From Ascarosepion bandense (lineage: Eukaryota > Mollusca > Cephalopoda > Sepiida > Sepiidae), in assembly GCA_037127315.1 (NCBI GenBank), contig JBBBDQ010001186.1, positions 1,101,001-1,165,000 of the forward strand: a stretch of 64,000 nt of DNA, read 5' to 3'. Positions 42,801-53,020 of the stretch are shown here, one piece after another (the stretch's first letter is position 1; the number at the start of each line of letters is the position of its first letter). The notes below the pieces were generated by a model. It was not told the origin of the DNA. It ran no database searches and saw only the letters and a program-made list of their open reading frames with translations. The position numbers and the translations under genes were made by a program.

Positions 42801-44460
42801 GTTATGTCTGGGGCTGCTCGTCTAATAAGATGCTTGTACCTGTCGAGGGTCATGATAATCCCAGTTGTGACACTATCACCCGACTGGCCAGTTGGTTCGG
42901 TTGCTGTTGCTGGTCGTGATGATCTCGTCTGATGATGTCATCAAAAAAGCTTGTTTTGCAAGACGTCTCTTGCAACAACGCGCCACTGTCCCATGTTGTG
43001 AATTGATCCCAGCGGTCATGTCGTGCAATTTTAGTAGTCACCTTTTAGAGCCAGTCCAGACACTGGTGCACCTTTGTGGTTAAAAAAATAAATACAGTAC
43101 CAAAAAAAAATGTAATAAAATAAATGAACAAGGTCGAACACACCTTTACGAAGAATGTCTTTATATATGAAAAAAGAAAAATGTTTTTCTTTTCAGGAGC
43201 AGATAATAGAGTTGTCGGAATGCTGGTTTACAATGAAGAGAGAAAGTTTGTTTAAAAATATCAAAGCTTTCATTAAAGTAAACAGAACTCTTCAAATTTT
43301 CATTAAGTCTTTTCGTGTATTCATTAAATTTTCATTAAAGTCTTTTCACATATTCTCTATAATCAGGGCTGTCAATTCTCTATGCAATTCTAAAATATCA
43401 AAGTACTTTTGGGTCCTTATCGGAGTTTACTGAAGTAGAGTGAATGAGGAATCAGAATTTTTGATTCTCCCATGATTAAAAAAAACAATAACGTTCTTTC
43501 GGGATTCTTATCGAAGGCGCATTATTCCAAATTAACTCTTTAAGTTAATTGGTGGCAGGCTTCATTTGAAATGAACTCTTTAGCCATAAGTTCTATGGTA
43601 GGCAACCGGTCGTGGGTCATGCCTCCCCAGTTGGGAACCTTTTTCCACAGTCATTACATTTCAACTGATAGCTACTCAGCTAACCTAAAACAAAATTGAT
43701 TTTTCTCGCCGAGTCCGGATTTTTATAACCCTTTTCAATCCTCTCGGGGGATCTAGCCGACTCGAAGCCTTCTGCCAATGAAATCATTTTCCGCCCACTC
43801 AATCTGCGGAAGGGGTTAGCTTGACAAATGAGATATCGCCAGCTCATATCATTCCCAATTTCCTACAGATTTCTGTTCTCAGGAAATATCTGTTGAGGGA
43901 CTTTAACCCCACCTGACCCCATCAAATAATCCTGACATTTTATTATGACTGCGACCATTTCGTCAATTTTCCACCTAGCCCAAAATAATGTGCATTGTAT
44001 GTGAAAAAGAAAAAAACTATAATGAAAAAAGAAAGAAAATTACATTTCTCTCTTTCCCTCAAATTGACAGCTAATTTATCTATCCCTCGGATTTTACAAG
44101 TACATGATAGTATTAAAATAGCTAATTTTTCTATTCCCCGGACTTTTACAAGTATATAATAGTATTAAAATAGTTTTTACATAAACTCACATTTCGAATT
44201 ACAATAAAGCACAATGAATAATACTACTAATATTAATTTCCCTCTCTCCGCTGTATTAAACCAATAAAAGAAAGTATCCCTGTGGGAGATAGTGTCACAG
44301 GGAGATAGTTAATGTTTCTTTGTTTCGGCTTTGTGTCAGACTCCCTACAGCTTACAAGTTTTATGCAGAGTTATAATCATCAGAATTATCAAAAGGTTGG
44401 TTGTTGGCAGGTTGGTTGTCGGCAGGTTGGAATATATGGAATTGTGTGGAATAGTGTAAG
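42801..44460. other. unassigned region, partly GC-richer
   Basis: No element recognised by family. 42993-43017 repeats, inverted, a 25-bp stretch inside the hAT MITE. 43500-43990 is GC-richer with palindromic scraps (TTAACTCTTTAAGTTAA). The 92-residue frame at 43155-43433 is low complexity. Confidence 0.4.
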
Positions 44461-44464
44461 AATA

Positions 44465-44952
44465 AAATATACATTTTGCATTTTAAAATAGAAATTTATT
44501 AAAGGAGAGATAACAAGAACTTGTAGAAATTAATATTCATGAGAAAATTAAGGATATCAAGAGTTCGTACAAAATGTTCCTAGTAGTAATTGTTGAAAGA
44601 GATAAGGAGAAAGAGAAAGAGGACAATGGTCAAGTGGAGTTGCTTGAAGTTGAAGTTACATTTTTTTTTTTTGATGTTTCATCTCATGGGTCACATCTGA
44701 CTCTCTGACTGACTGATGAAGATTGTAATCTAGATTTTTCTTTTTGCACTTACTTGCAAAGTCCTTTTGGTCTTGCAAGTCACTCTCATTGGTCAAAAAT
44801 CATTTTAACACCTACTTGCAAATTCTGGGTTTGACCTTTTCTTTAAGCACATAGTCAATCATTTTCTATTTGGGAAAACCAGGATTTCACAAGTCATTGT
44901 GAATTTTTGTAAAAGTGAAGAAGGTTGATTTTAATTAATTTCTTATCTGTTA
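44465..44952 (-). repeat. 480-bp interspersed repeat, copy 2
   Basis: Same order and orientation as 39040-39530. Minus-strand end TGTAACAGATAAGAAATT. One poly-T expansion lies at 44660-44671. Confidence 0.75.
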
Positions 44953-45744
44953 CAAACTCCTCATCTCAGAAATTCAAAGAGGATTATGAATATTATAACC
45001 AATAAATAAATACTTAAATGACAATTAAATATGAGTATGAATGAGTAAACCTGTTATTAGTGGCATTTCTGATCTTTGATTCATTTATGCCATTGTTCTG
45101 AGTTAGGTAACTGAAGTCATACATGATAGCTACTTCATTCATAAAATTGTTAAATCTTGGTTATCACTCAAAACAAAATTGTAAGAATTTACCCCTTTTA
45201 CTTCAGAACTGATCTTTAATAAGCCCTAAAACTGATCTTCTATTATCTAATTTCAAATGATAAAATCACACATAGCCATCTATCACACTGTATTTATTTA
45301 CAACAGATCCTTTTCTTTACATTATGAAAAGGAATGTGTGCCATTAACAGTATTCTTGGACTCAAGCTTTATATGTTATATACAACAACAATATTCTTAA
45401 TTATCAAAACATGATTGTAAGAAAGAAGAAGAGATCAAAGTGTTTATTTTTTATCATAATCATGCAAAAAGAAGGCGAAACAGTTCATCTCTAAACTCAA
45501 AGCAAATACAAAGTTCTATTTAATCAAAGTTTATTGAAATATTTCATTCAGTTCAAAGATCAGTCTAATGTGTGCCCAACTCATCTCAATATTCTGGACC
45601 TTGACAGAGGCCATAAAGATGAGATGCTTTCAATAATACCCAGGAATCTCCTGCAAAGGCCATATCACTAATGAAGAAGAGAGAAATATAATCAGGTAAA
45701 CCTTTGGATGATATGAAGACCAACTAGCCAAAGAGAAAATAGAA
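44953..45744. other. unassigned spacer
   Basis: No gene or repeat recognised. Confidence 0.4.
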
Positions 45745-45850
45745 ACAAAGCAAAATGGTATGGGAACATTTCCAGATCAGCAGGACTTGCAACGGGAAAT
45801 CCGGTAAGAACAGGTAGAAGGAGAGGAGGAGGAGGAGGAGGAGGAGAAGG
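45745..45850 (+). pseudogene. LINE C-terminal scrap
   Basis: The plus-strand frame reads KWYGNISRSAGLATGNP then RTGRRRGG, the usual LKWYGHVSRSSGLAK...GRRRRGR segment near the C-terminus of one class of non-LTR polyproteins. It is bounded by a (GGA)n run. Confidence 0.6.
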
Positions 45851-46062
45851 TAAAGTGAAAGAAATGTAAGTACAATATCTAAAAAGAAATAGACATTGAG
45901 TGTCATCATAAGAAAGTCTCAGAACAGAGAGAGGAGGGATTTGTTTGCCAAGTCATCCGAGACACTTCCACAATCGACCAGAATATGAAACTATGATGAT
46001 AATGGTAGGTAGTAGTGGTGGTGATGGTGATGGAACTGAACTATCAGTTACAAGAGGAGCAT

Positions 46063-46068
<6 letters not shown>

Positions 46069-46110
<42 letters not shown>
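46069..46110. repeat. (AC)n microsatellite
   Basis: About 17 AC units ending in TATATATA. Confidence 0.97.
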
Positions 46111-46111
<1 letters not shown>

Positions 46112-46276
46112 CATGCAAAATTCACATATAATTAAAATATATATCAAAAGACAATATGAATAAAGAGAAAAGGAAAACTTTTCTTTACCAAGGCATTTCA
46201 TCCATTAAAACTGTGTAGTCAAGGAAAAATGGAGAATACTAAGTGACATAATTTAATGCCTAATAAATGAAAGTAA

Positions 46277-46514
46277 GGGGCACCTCAAGGTAGTGTAATG
46301 GTTAGCAAGCTTGTTTCACTAGAATCATTAAAATTGAGTAGTGAGTTCGATCCTCACTGGGTGCCCTATAAAAACACTTTCCTCCAGGTTTGGAGGTTTA
46401 GAGGTTGGGTGCAGGGCTAACAACCCTGCCCTATAAAAAACAGTTTGTTATAGAAACAGCAAAATGCCGCCCTAAAACACCATTGAGTATAACGGGTGAT
46501 GATTTTTTTGGATG
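46277..46514 (+). mobile_element. SINE-F, tRNA-derived with intact acceptor and T stems
   Basis: The head has GGGCACC pairing with GGTGCCC, and the T-arm GTGAG-TTCGATC-CTCAC. The A-box-like segment is GGTAGTGTAATGGTTAGCAA. About 30 extra bases lie between the D and T arms. The body holds GGGCTAACAACCCTGCCC and GTTATAGAAACAGCAAAATG. A direct repeat of AAATGAAAGTAA (46265-46276) and AAATGAAAGTGA (46515-46526) flanks it. Confidence 0.85.
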
Positions 46515-46804
46515 AAATGAAAGTGAGTAAATGTTGCGGCATTTTTATTTTCTTATTTGTTTATATACATATTTTTTAAATGTAGTTACTATTAATTTCC
46601 TTAAATTTGCCAAATTAGCCTTAAGAATATCTTTGAGCATTCTGAAATCTAAAAGTTTTAAAAAATTTAATGACATTTTTATTTCTTTTTATAAATACAT
46701 CTTGCAAAAATTGATAAAGTCCATCAGAGGACAAACACTTAAAAAGTTTTCATTTTGTCTTTATTCATATATATATATATATATAAACTGATATAATCTC
46801 AAAT

Positions 46805-46930
46805 TTGACAAGGTGTGGGCTATCAACCCCACCGTGTAAAACCTATTTGCTGCAGAAACAACTGCGGTAACACCTTGGATGGTGGGGCTGAGTTTCTGTA
46901 ACACAGAGAAAAATCTAAAGGGTTGACATA
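46805..46930 (+). mobile_element. SINE-F body fragment
   Basis: GGTGTGGGCTATCAACCCCA, then TGCTGCAGAAACAACTGCGG, parallels the SINE-F body but lacks the tRNA head. 46931-47210 is unassigned. Confidence 0.5.
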
Positions 46931-47269
46931 ATATTTGAATTATGCTTGACAGTGTTTAAATCTGGGGATGACAGGACCCAGTGAAGGATTAGGATTAAAG
47001 TTAATCTGGAAGCCTGATGAATATTCTTCAAATTAGTTTCCTGTCACCTAAGAAGAATGAAGAGTTATGTTGTTTTGGTGAAACAAACTGTCAGCACTGG
47101 GAAACCTCAAGTGCATAAAAGAATGCAACTAGTCTGCATCATGATCTGTGTGTCACACCTGTCAAGACAGACTTCAGTTTGACTAATTGTACTTTTAGGA
47201 TCACCACCCCATGTATATATATATATATATAAATGCAAACTTATCACTATACTCGTTTCGAAAAACCCT

Positions 47270-47510
47270 TCGCGTATATATGTGGAAGGAAAAAATGGTT
47301 GTAAAAAAAGAAAGAGCTAAGTACATGAACATCAGCCAAAGTGATTTGGACCGAGCCAGTACATAGACCAAAGAAAAAACTCAATACGAGTAATCAATAA
47401 CAAAAAAGTGCTTAATACGTAAGCAGAGCAGAATAAGTAAATTAACCTAGTGAGCCAACAAACCTACCCAGGTTTCACCTAAACGGATCTTCAGGGAAGG
47501 TTGGCTATAT
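47270..47510 (-). mobile_element. PLE-type tail with hammerhead-like core
   Basis: Homologous in order to 17480-17650: AAAAAGTGCTTAATACG, then GAGCCAACAAACCTACCCAG and GTTTCACCTAAACGGATCTT. The minus strand reads CCTGAAGATCCGTTTAGGTG with GAAACCTGGGTAGG, the CTGAAGA-stem-GAAA pattern. Confidence 0.65.
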
Positions 47511-47713
47511 AGTGACACTCCACTGTGTTGATGGATCTGCCCAGTAGTAAAGAAGACACCAGGTTGACTACTAGACGCACTCACATACACAATTACGAAC
47601 ATACATTACTATCTGACTTTATGTAAAAAACGTCAATCCAATAAAGTAGACGTAGCAATATGCTGCAGGCGGATTTGCCAGTTAAAGAGGTGCCTTTTTA
47701 TTTACAGGCATTT

Positions 47714-47722
47714 TACTATATA
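47714..47722 (+). promoter_or_regulatory. TATA box upstream of the PLA2-like ORF
   Basis: ACTATATAAACT lies about 30 bp before the ATG at 47751. A GTGCC...GGCA dyad sits just upstream. It could serve a short viral-type transcript. Confidence 0.4.
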
Positions 47723-47750
47723 AACTAAAACATATCACAATCAATGCATT

Positions 47751-48020
47751 ATGCCACCACCTAAAAAATGAGAAAAACAAAAAGAAAAACCCTGGGATTT
47801 AACACTACCAGGACATAACTTCTTAGGAACAGGAACAGACTTAGACAAAGTAAGACACTTACCAGGAACTTCTAAACTAGACGAAATTGCTAAAAAACAT
47901 GAACTAGAATACAAAGACAAAAGAATATTGACTGAAGATGCAGACAACAGATTCATACAAAAAGCAACTAAAGAAGGACTACTAGGAAAAGTAGATGCAA
48001 CAGCCATATTTGCAAAATGA
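47751..48020 (+). pseudogene. phospholipase A2-like (parvovirus VP1u-type) relic ORF
   Basis: The reading frame is 90 codons from ATG to TGA, with one premature TGA at codon 7 (47769-47771). After that stop it is open for 82 codons. A proline-lysine-rich start leads to a PGHNFLGTGTDLD block, matching the calcium-binding loop of viral PLA2 (usually YLGPGN). Next is an IAKKHELEYKDK block, matching the catalytic HD-x-x-Y helix but with Glu where Asp is usual. A DADNRFI block follows. This domain is known from the unique N-terminal region of parvovirus capsid proteins, where it breaches the endosomal membrane. It also occurs in some adintovirus/Polinton-type elements. No replication or capsid gene lies nearby. 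A PLE tail flanks it on the left, and AATAAA follows near 48271. The domain call is by motif; function is presumably lost. Confidence 0.7.
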
Positions 48021-48543
48021 AAGCTCAGTCTCGACAATTATTTCAGACAAACAAAATTAAGAAAAACAAGCAACAATACTACGTACATATACAATTACCA
48101 TCCAATGCCCAGTTAAACATACAAGTATCCCCACTAACTTATGCTCATACAGAATTATCTATGGTTTTAATACATATGACATGTATCTGACGGATGAGAA
48201 GTGACCCAAACAAAATCCAAAAACACCAGAGTCTCTGTCATTTTGTTCCATTTGCTCCAATCTGTGACAAAATAAAAACACGTTAGATTAATATACATTT
48301 CCTATTTTTTCTTTTATTTTACCATCTTTACCATATTTGATCTTTAACTTACACATATATATATACAAATATCTTTTTTAATATCTTTTTACCTCATACA
48401 GAAAAAAAAATTGAAAAAATAAAGAAACTTTTGAAAAATCGAACGTTTATTACCATCATTGTTAACTACCTAATGAGACACTGATTTTTTAAAAACATAC
48501 AATTTTGTAGTAGTTTGCATATGTTCTAACATAATAATTAATA

Positions 48544-48576
<33 letters not shown>
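48021..48576. other. downstream flank and TA tract
   Basis: Possible continuation of the PLA2-like unit to about 48080 in frame after the stop. AT-rich after 48270; (TA)n at 48547-48576. Confidence 0.4.
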
Positions 48577-48577
<1 letters not shown>

Positions 48578-48579
<2 letters not shown>

Positions 48580-50090
48580 TACTGGCCATAATTATTAGGC
48601 CACCCCAGTTTTTAAAAAAATGATGTATTTCATACTATTTTTTAGTATTTATTGCTAAGTGGTTAATTTTAAATGAAAATAGAATGGTTCTTTTGTTATT
48701 ATTACTTTTCGAAATTTTACAAGGCAAATAGCGACAATTTACCCATCGCACCCTGTAGATTTCATATATATACTACTGGCCATAATTATTAGGCCACCCC
48801 AGTTTTTTAAAAAAATGATGTATTTCATACTATTTTTTAGTATTTATTGCCAAGTGGTTAATTTTAAATGAAAATAGAATGGTTCTTTTGTTATTATTAC
48901 TTTTCAAATTTTACAAGGCAAATAGCGACAATTTACCAATCGCACCCTGTAGATTTCATATATATACTACTGGCCATAATTATTAGGCCACCCCAGTTTT
49001 TTAAAAAAAAATGATGTATTTCATACTATTTTTTAGTATTTATTGCCAAGTGGTTAATTTTAAATGAAAATAGAATGGTTCTTTTGTTATTATTACTTTT
49101 CGAAATTTTACAAGGCAAATAGCGACAATTTACCCATCGCACCCTGTAGATTTCATATATATACTACTGGCCATAATTATTAGGCCACCCCAGTTTTTTA
49201 AAAAAAATGATGTATTTCATACTATTTTTTAGTATTTATTGCCAAGTGGTTAATTTTAAATGAAAATAGAATGGTTCTTTTGTTATTATTACTTTTCAAA
49301 ATTTTACAAGGCAAATAGCGACAATTTACCCATCGCACCCTGTAGATTTCATATATATACTACTGGCCATAATTATTAGGCCACCCCAGTTTTTAAAAAA
49401 AATGATGTATTTCATACTATTTTTTAGTATTTATTGCCAAGTGGTTAATTTTAAATGAAAATAGAATGGTTCTTTTGTTATTATTACTTTTCTAAATTTT
49501 ACAAGGCAAATAGCGACCAATTTACCCATCGCACCCTGTAGATTTCATATATATACTACTGCCTATAATTATTAGGCCACCCCAGTTTTTTAAAAAAAAT
49601 GATGTATTTCATACTATTTTTTAGTATTTATTGCCAAGTGGTTAATTTTAAATGAAAATAGAATGGTTCTTTTGTTATTATTACTTTTCGAAATTTTACA
49701 AGGCAAATAGCGACAATTTACCCATCGCACCCTGTAGATTTCATATATATACTACTGGCCATAATTATTAGGCCACCCCAGTTTTTTAAAAAAATGATGT
49801 ATTTCATACTATTTTTTAGTATTTATTGCCAAGTGGTTAATTTTAAATGAAAATAGAATGGTTCTTTTGTTATTATTACTTTTCAAAATTTTACAAGGCA
49901 AATAGCGACAATTTACCCATCGCACCCTGTAGATTTCATATATATACTACTGGCCATAATTATTAGGCCACCCCAGTTTTTAAAAAATGATGTATTTCAT
50001 ACTATTTTTTAGTATTTATTGCCAAGTGGTTAATTTTAAATGAAAATAGAATGGTTCTTTTCTTATTATTACTTTGCAAAATTTTAAAAG
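48578..50090 (+). repeat. 194-197-bp tandem array of a Tc1-like end, 7.7 copies
   Basis: ACTACTGGCCATAATTATTA (then GGCCACCCC) restarts at 48578, 48772, 48966, 49163, 49359, 49555, 49751 and 49946. The start resembles Tc1 TIRs, which commonly read CAGT...AAAATTATTAGG. Units are nearly identical apart from A-run length. The last unit is truncated near 50090. Confidence 0.93.
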
Positions 50091-50190
50091 GCAACCAGGA
50101 AGCCTTTGCTTTGGCCAGCCAATAAGAAGAAGGGACTAGCATGGGGCACAAAAACTGGACACCAGAACAGTTCATTTGATGCATATGTTA
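50090..50190 (+). pseudogene. possible Tc1 transposase scrap
   Basis: Directly after the array a plus frame reads AFALASQ(stop)EEGTSMGHKNWTPEQF, comparable to the Tc1 segment ...WTPEQWKKVLWSDE. It stops before the acidic motif. Weak, but consistent with the array having arisen from a Tc1-like element. Confidence 0.35.
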
Positions 50191-50339
50191 TTGCACAGTA
50201 ACTGATGTTTATTTAAGTGTGTTGAATCTATTTTGAGCTCTTCCTTTTATGATGGATTCTTTTATTCTTTCAAGGCTGTCATAATTCTCTTATTTATTAT
50301 CGATTTTTATATAAAACTGTGTTCTTGTTTTTAAATACT

Positions 50340-50665
50340 AAAATCCTTCAGGACATAGACAAATACAACTCTTCACAAACTCCTTTTCCTTATTTGTGAA
50401 TTGTCATATCTTCAGAAAGAGAATGGACTCGTTTCTTATTAGATTCTCCATATTTTTGAACGCAGAGTTATCCTTCTTCTACACTGGCTGACACCCAAGG
50501 TTAACAATCCCAGCATATACTGTTATTTAACCCATTGATGGGAGGCAAAGGTATGGATTCATAACTTTCAACAGGAAATAGTATGAAAATGAATTCAACA
50601 GACTAGATTGGAATTGGAAATTTGAACTTGCTGATTCCATTTTCGCCTCTGATACACATCATCAT
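50340..50665 (-). mobile_element. SINE-E, tRNA-derived (probable)
   Basis: The tail begins TTCAGGACATAGACAA (half of the hairpin). The body has TATTTAACCCATTGATGGGAG. The minus-strand head has a B-box-like CAAATTTCCAATTCC region. It parallels 39545-39985. Confidence 0.55.
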
Positions 50666-50809
50666 CAGCAAATCTCCTTGAAGCATAAAATGTTTTAAAA
50701 ATGCTAATTAAGAGCATAAACCTAATTGAGCAGATAATTAGAAAAATAAGGACAATAATCTACAGTCAAATAATTTTGCATACAATTATATACATATCCT
50801 CAAAAAACA

Positions 50810-51440
50810 TGTAAAGCTTATAATATATTACAGAGAATAGAAAACAGCAAGCCTCGTTGTCACTAATCAAAATAACCCAATCATATTTAAACTAGTGATA
50901 ACAAATATAGTGTAGCAACTTCACTGCCCAGTACAAGACTGTGTTTCTTGTCACAAATTAATTACATATATCAGACATACTACCACCTCTTTGAATAGTT
51001 GCCTAATGTGTCACTTATCAGAACAAAGTGCAATAAAAATATCTATCAACTCACAATTTACAATAACTGTTTACAAAAATTCTGGTCAAAAACACTAAAG
51101 TTTTATAAAATCTCATTACTGGAAACATCTTGCAATTAGAGATGCCCTGTATGTTAAACATCTCTCACCTACTATCAACCTCACCTTATTTTAGTAGAAG
51201 TATAGTATTAAAAGCTATTTAAAATAAAAAAAATGCTCACATGAATTTCAGTCATGCTCAATATGTGAAGGCTTGGCATAAACACTCTTATTCAAAACAA
51301 CACAAAAATCAACAGTCAAAACCTGAGGAAAAATTAACAATATCAAAAACAATGTCCCCTTAAAAATGGCTAAAGAACTGGCCAAAAGCACTTAGGACAA
51401 TGAAAATTATGGAAAATTTCTTTACTCTATTACTCTTACA
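50810..51440 (+). pseudogene. Penelope-like element, GIY-YIG remnant
   Basis: Homologous to 14640-15200. YIRHTTTSLN (about 50960-50990) stands for the YIGHTTTSLTRHL region. The AIRDALYVKHLSPTIN block follows near 51140-51180. The tail at 51363-51410 (ATGGCTAAAGAACTGGCCAA, then AAGCACTTAGG) is a decayed ribozyme-like core. Confidence 0.7.
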
Positions 51441-51720
51441 AAATAGAAAAATATAAGAATCCTGTAAAACCTAATAAAAAATCTTAAATCTTCTTTATCT
51501 TCCTTATTTAATGAAAGCTACTTAAAGTAAAGTAAGTATGTTGTTTGACCTCTAGGTCAAGTTCAACCTGATGGCTTACTTTTCTTTCACTGTTACCTAG
51601 CATTATAGGTGCACATGACTCCTATCCCTGGATTTCTTAACTTACCCTTGATCCTTCTCTTTGTTGCTGAGTGCTTTGCAGAGAAGCACTGAATACCATT
51701 TTTAAAGTTTTTGGTATGAT

Positions 51721-51821
51721 CCGGCTAGGGATCAGCTGTAGCACAGTGGTAAAGTGCATGCCTACAGAGGCTGTGGGTTTGATATATAAAATGAAGGCAC
51801 AAAAATATACATTAATATATA

Positions 51822-51855
<34 letters not shown>
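51721..51855 (+). mobile_element. tRNA-like SINE head with (TA)n
   Basis: CAGCTGTAGCACAGTGGTAA (A-box-like) and GAGGCTGTGGGTTTGATAT (B-box-like). The element runs into (TA)n at 51820-51853. Confidence 0.55.
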
Positions 51856-51856
<1 letters not shown>

Positions 51857-51889
51857 GTTTAATTAGTTTTTGGTCATAATTAAATTAGA

Positions 51890-52062
51890 CCAGTACAGTT
51901 AAAAAGTGTTCAATACAATTATATTGTAACACTTTTGAATATTCTTCATTTGTAAATGAGTTATTACATGACCTAGGTTTCTAACATGTGGTGACTTCCC
52001 GTGATTTGAAAGATACCACATGGTAGAAACCTAGGTTGTGTAATTACTTGTTTACAAATGAA
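51890..52062. repeat. foldback with PLE-tail similarity
   Basis: The arms 51947-51993 and 52015-52062 share CATTTGTAAA, ACCTAGGTTTCT and CATGTGG with their complements. AAAAAGTGTTCAATACAA at 51901-51918 is the PLE-tail block seen at 17525 and 47410. GTAGAAACCTAGG parallels GTGAAACCGCGGTAGG there. Confidence 0.75.
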
Positions 52063-52707
52063 ATATATATATATATATATATTCATAAATTCCTATTTTA
52101 CTGTGATGTCTCTGTATGCATTATTAATAACTTTCTCTAACACAATTTACAGGACAAGCAAATGTCAGAAGAATGATTCAAGTTTTTTAGTTCAATTTGA
52201 AAATGCCCTGAAGGCTCAAAACTCGGTGAAGATACATGCATTAGTTAATAGCAATAAAACTTTGAATAGAATCATAAACAGATGAATTTAGAAAGAAAAC
52301 TTGTTAAGCCACCTGCTAAAACCTCAGTAAAGCATGTGTTAAAAGACGTGTAACAAGTAAAGAGCAGACAGTAGATCATAGATGAGAAGGAAATGTAATT
52401 TTTTAATATTTCTTAACACATTTCAAGGCACAAATATGTGAATCAATTGTATGTATTGCCTAAAGAGATGCAAAACTAATGCAAATACCTGTTAAGATTT
52501 TTACTGCAGTTGTGAATATTTTTATAAAGATTTCTAGAGTCCACAGGCACGCATTTATCAGATCTGACTCTGGTTTACAAAAGAATTTATAATGAAACAA
52601 AAAATAAATCATTTAGAGACTTTGCCTCAGAAAAAATAATTTCCGTGATTCTCAATATTTTTATGTGAATATAAGCAAAACATTAAAAGCTAAATTACTG
52701 GGATTTA
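52063..52707. other. unassigned spacer
   Basis: A short TA tract at 52063-52081. The 75-residue frame at 52058-52285 has no motif. Confidence 0.4.
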
Positions 52708-53020
52708 ATTATCTTTTTTAATCATTTCACCCCAAGCAAAGCAATAACACCACTAAGACACAAGAGAGTACTGTGTATAAGAGAATATGAGAAAACTACT
52801 ATTAAGGAAAAAGAACAATAAAAGTTTAAGAATTATGAAGAAAAAAGATAACGATTGACATTGCATTTAAATTTCTGAAGATCAAAGTTGATGGGAAAAT
52901 AAGAAATTGGAAGAGAGTTCCACAAGTGAGAAGTGTGATAGAAGAAACTGTTAGCATAGAACTTACGGTTCATCTTGCCATTTCAACTGTAAATTAATGA
53001 GATCTTGCTGCCAATCTAGT
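52708..53020 (-). pseudogene. LINE-J 3' end, minus
   Basis: The minus strand shows FYANSFFYHTSHLWNSLP and DLQKFKCNVNRY. The 3' UTR ends TTTGCTTGGGGTGAAATGAT then TAAAAAA. It is the intact counterpart of the split copy at 27612-29200. Confidence 0.85.

Noticed and set aside
42850..43083. 63-residue ORFs on both strands as a gene
   Set aside because: Mutually overlapping short frames with no recognised domain. The only notable point is the 25-bp match reported separately.
43155..43433. 92-residue plus-strand ORF
   Set aside because: Low-complexity Phe/Lys/Ile sequence repeating CATTAAA-type DNA; no motif.
46277..46370. functional tRNA gene
   Set aside because: The acceptor and T stems pair, but about 30 extra bases lie between the D and T arms and a SINE body follows within a target duplication.
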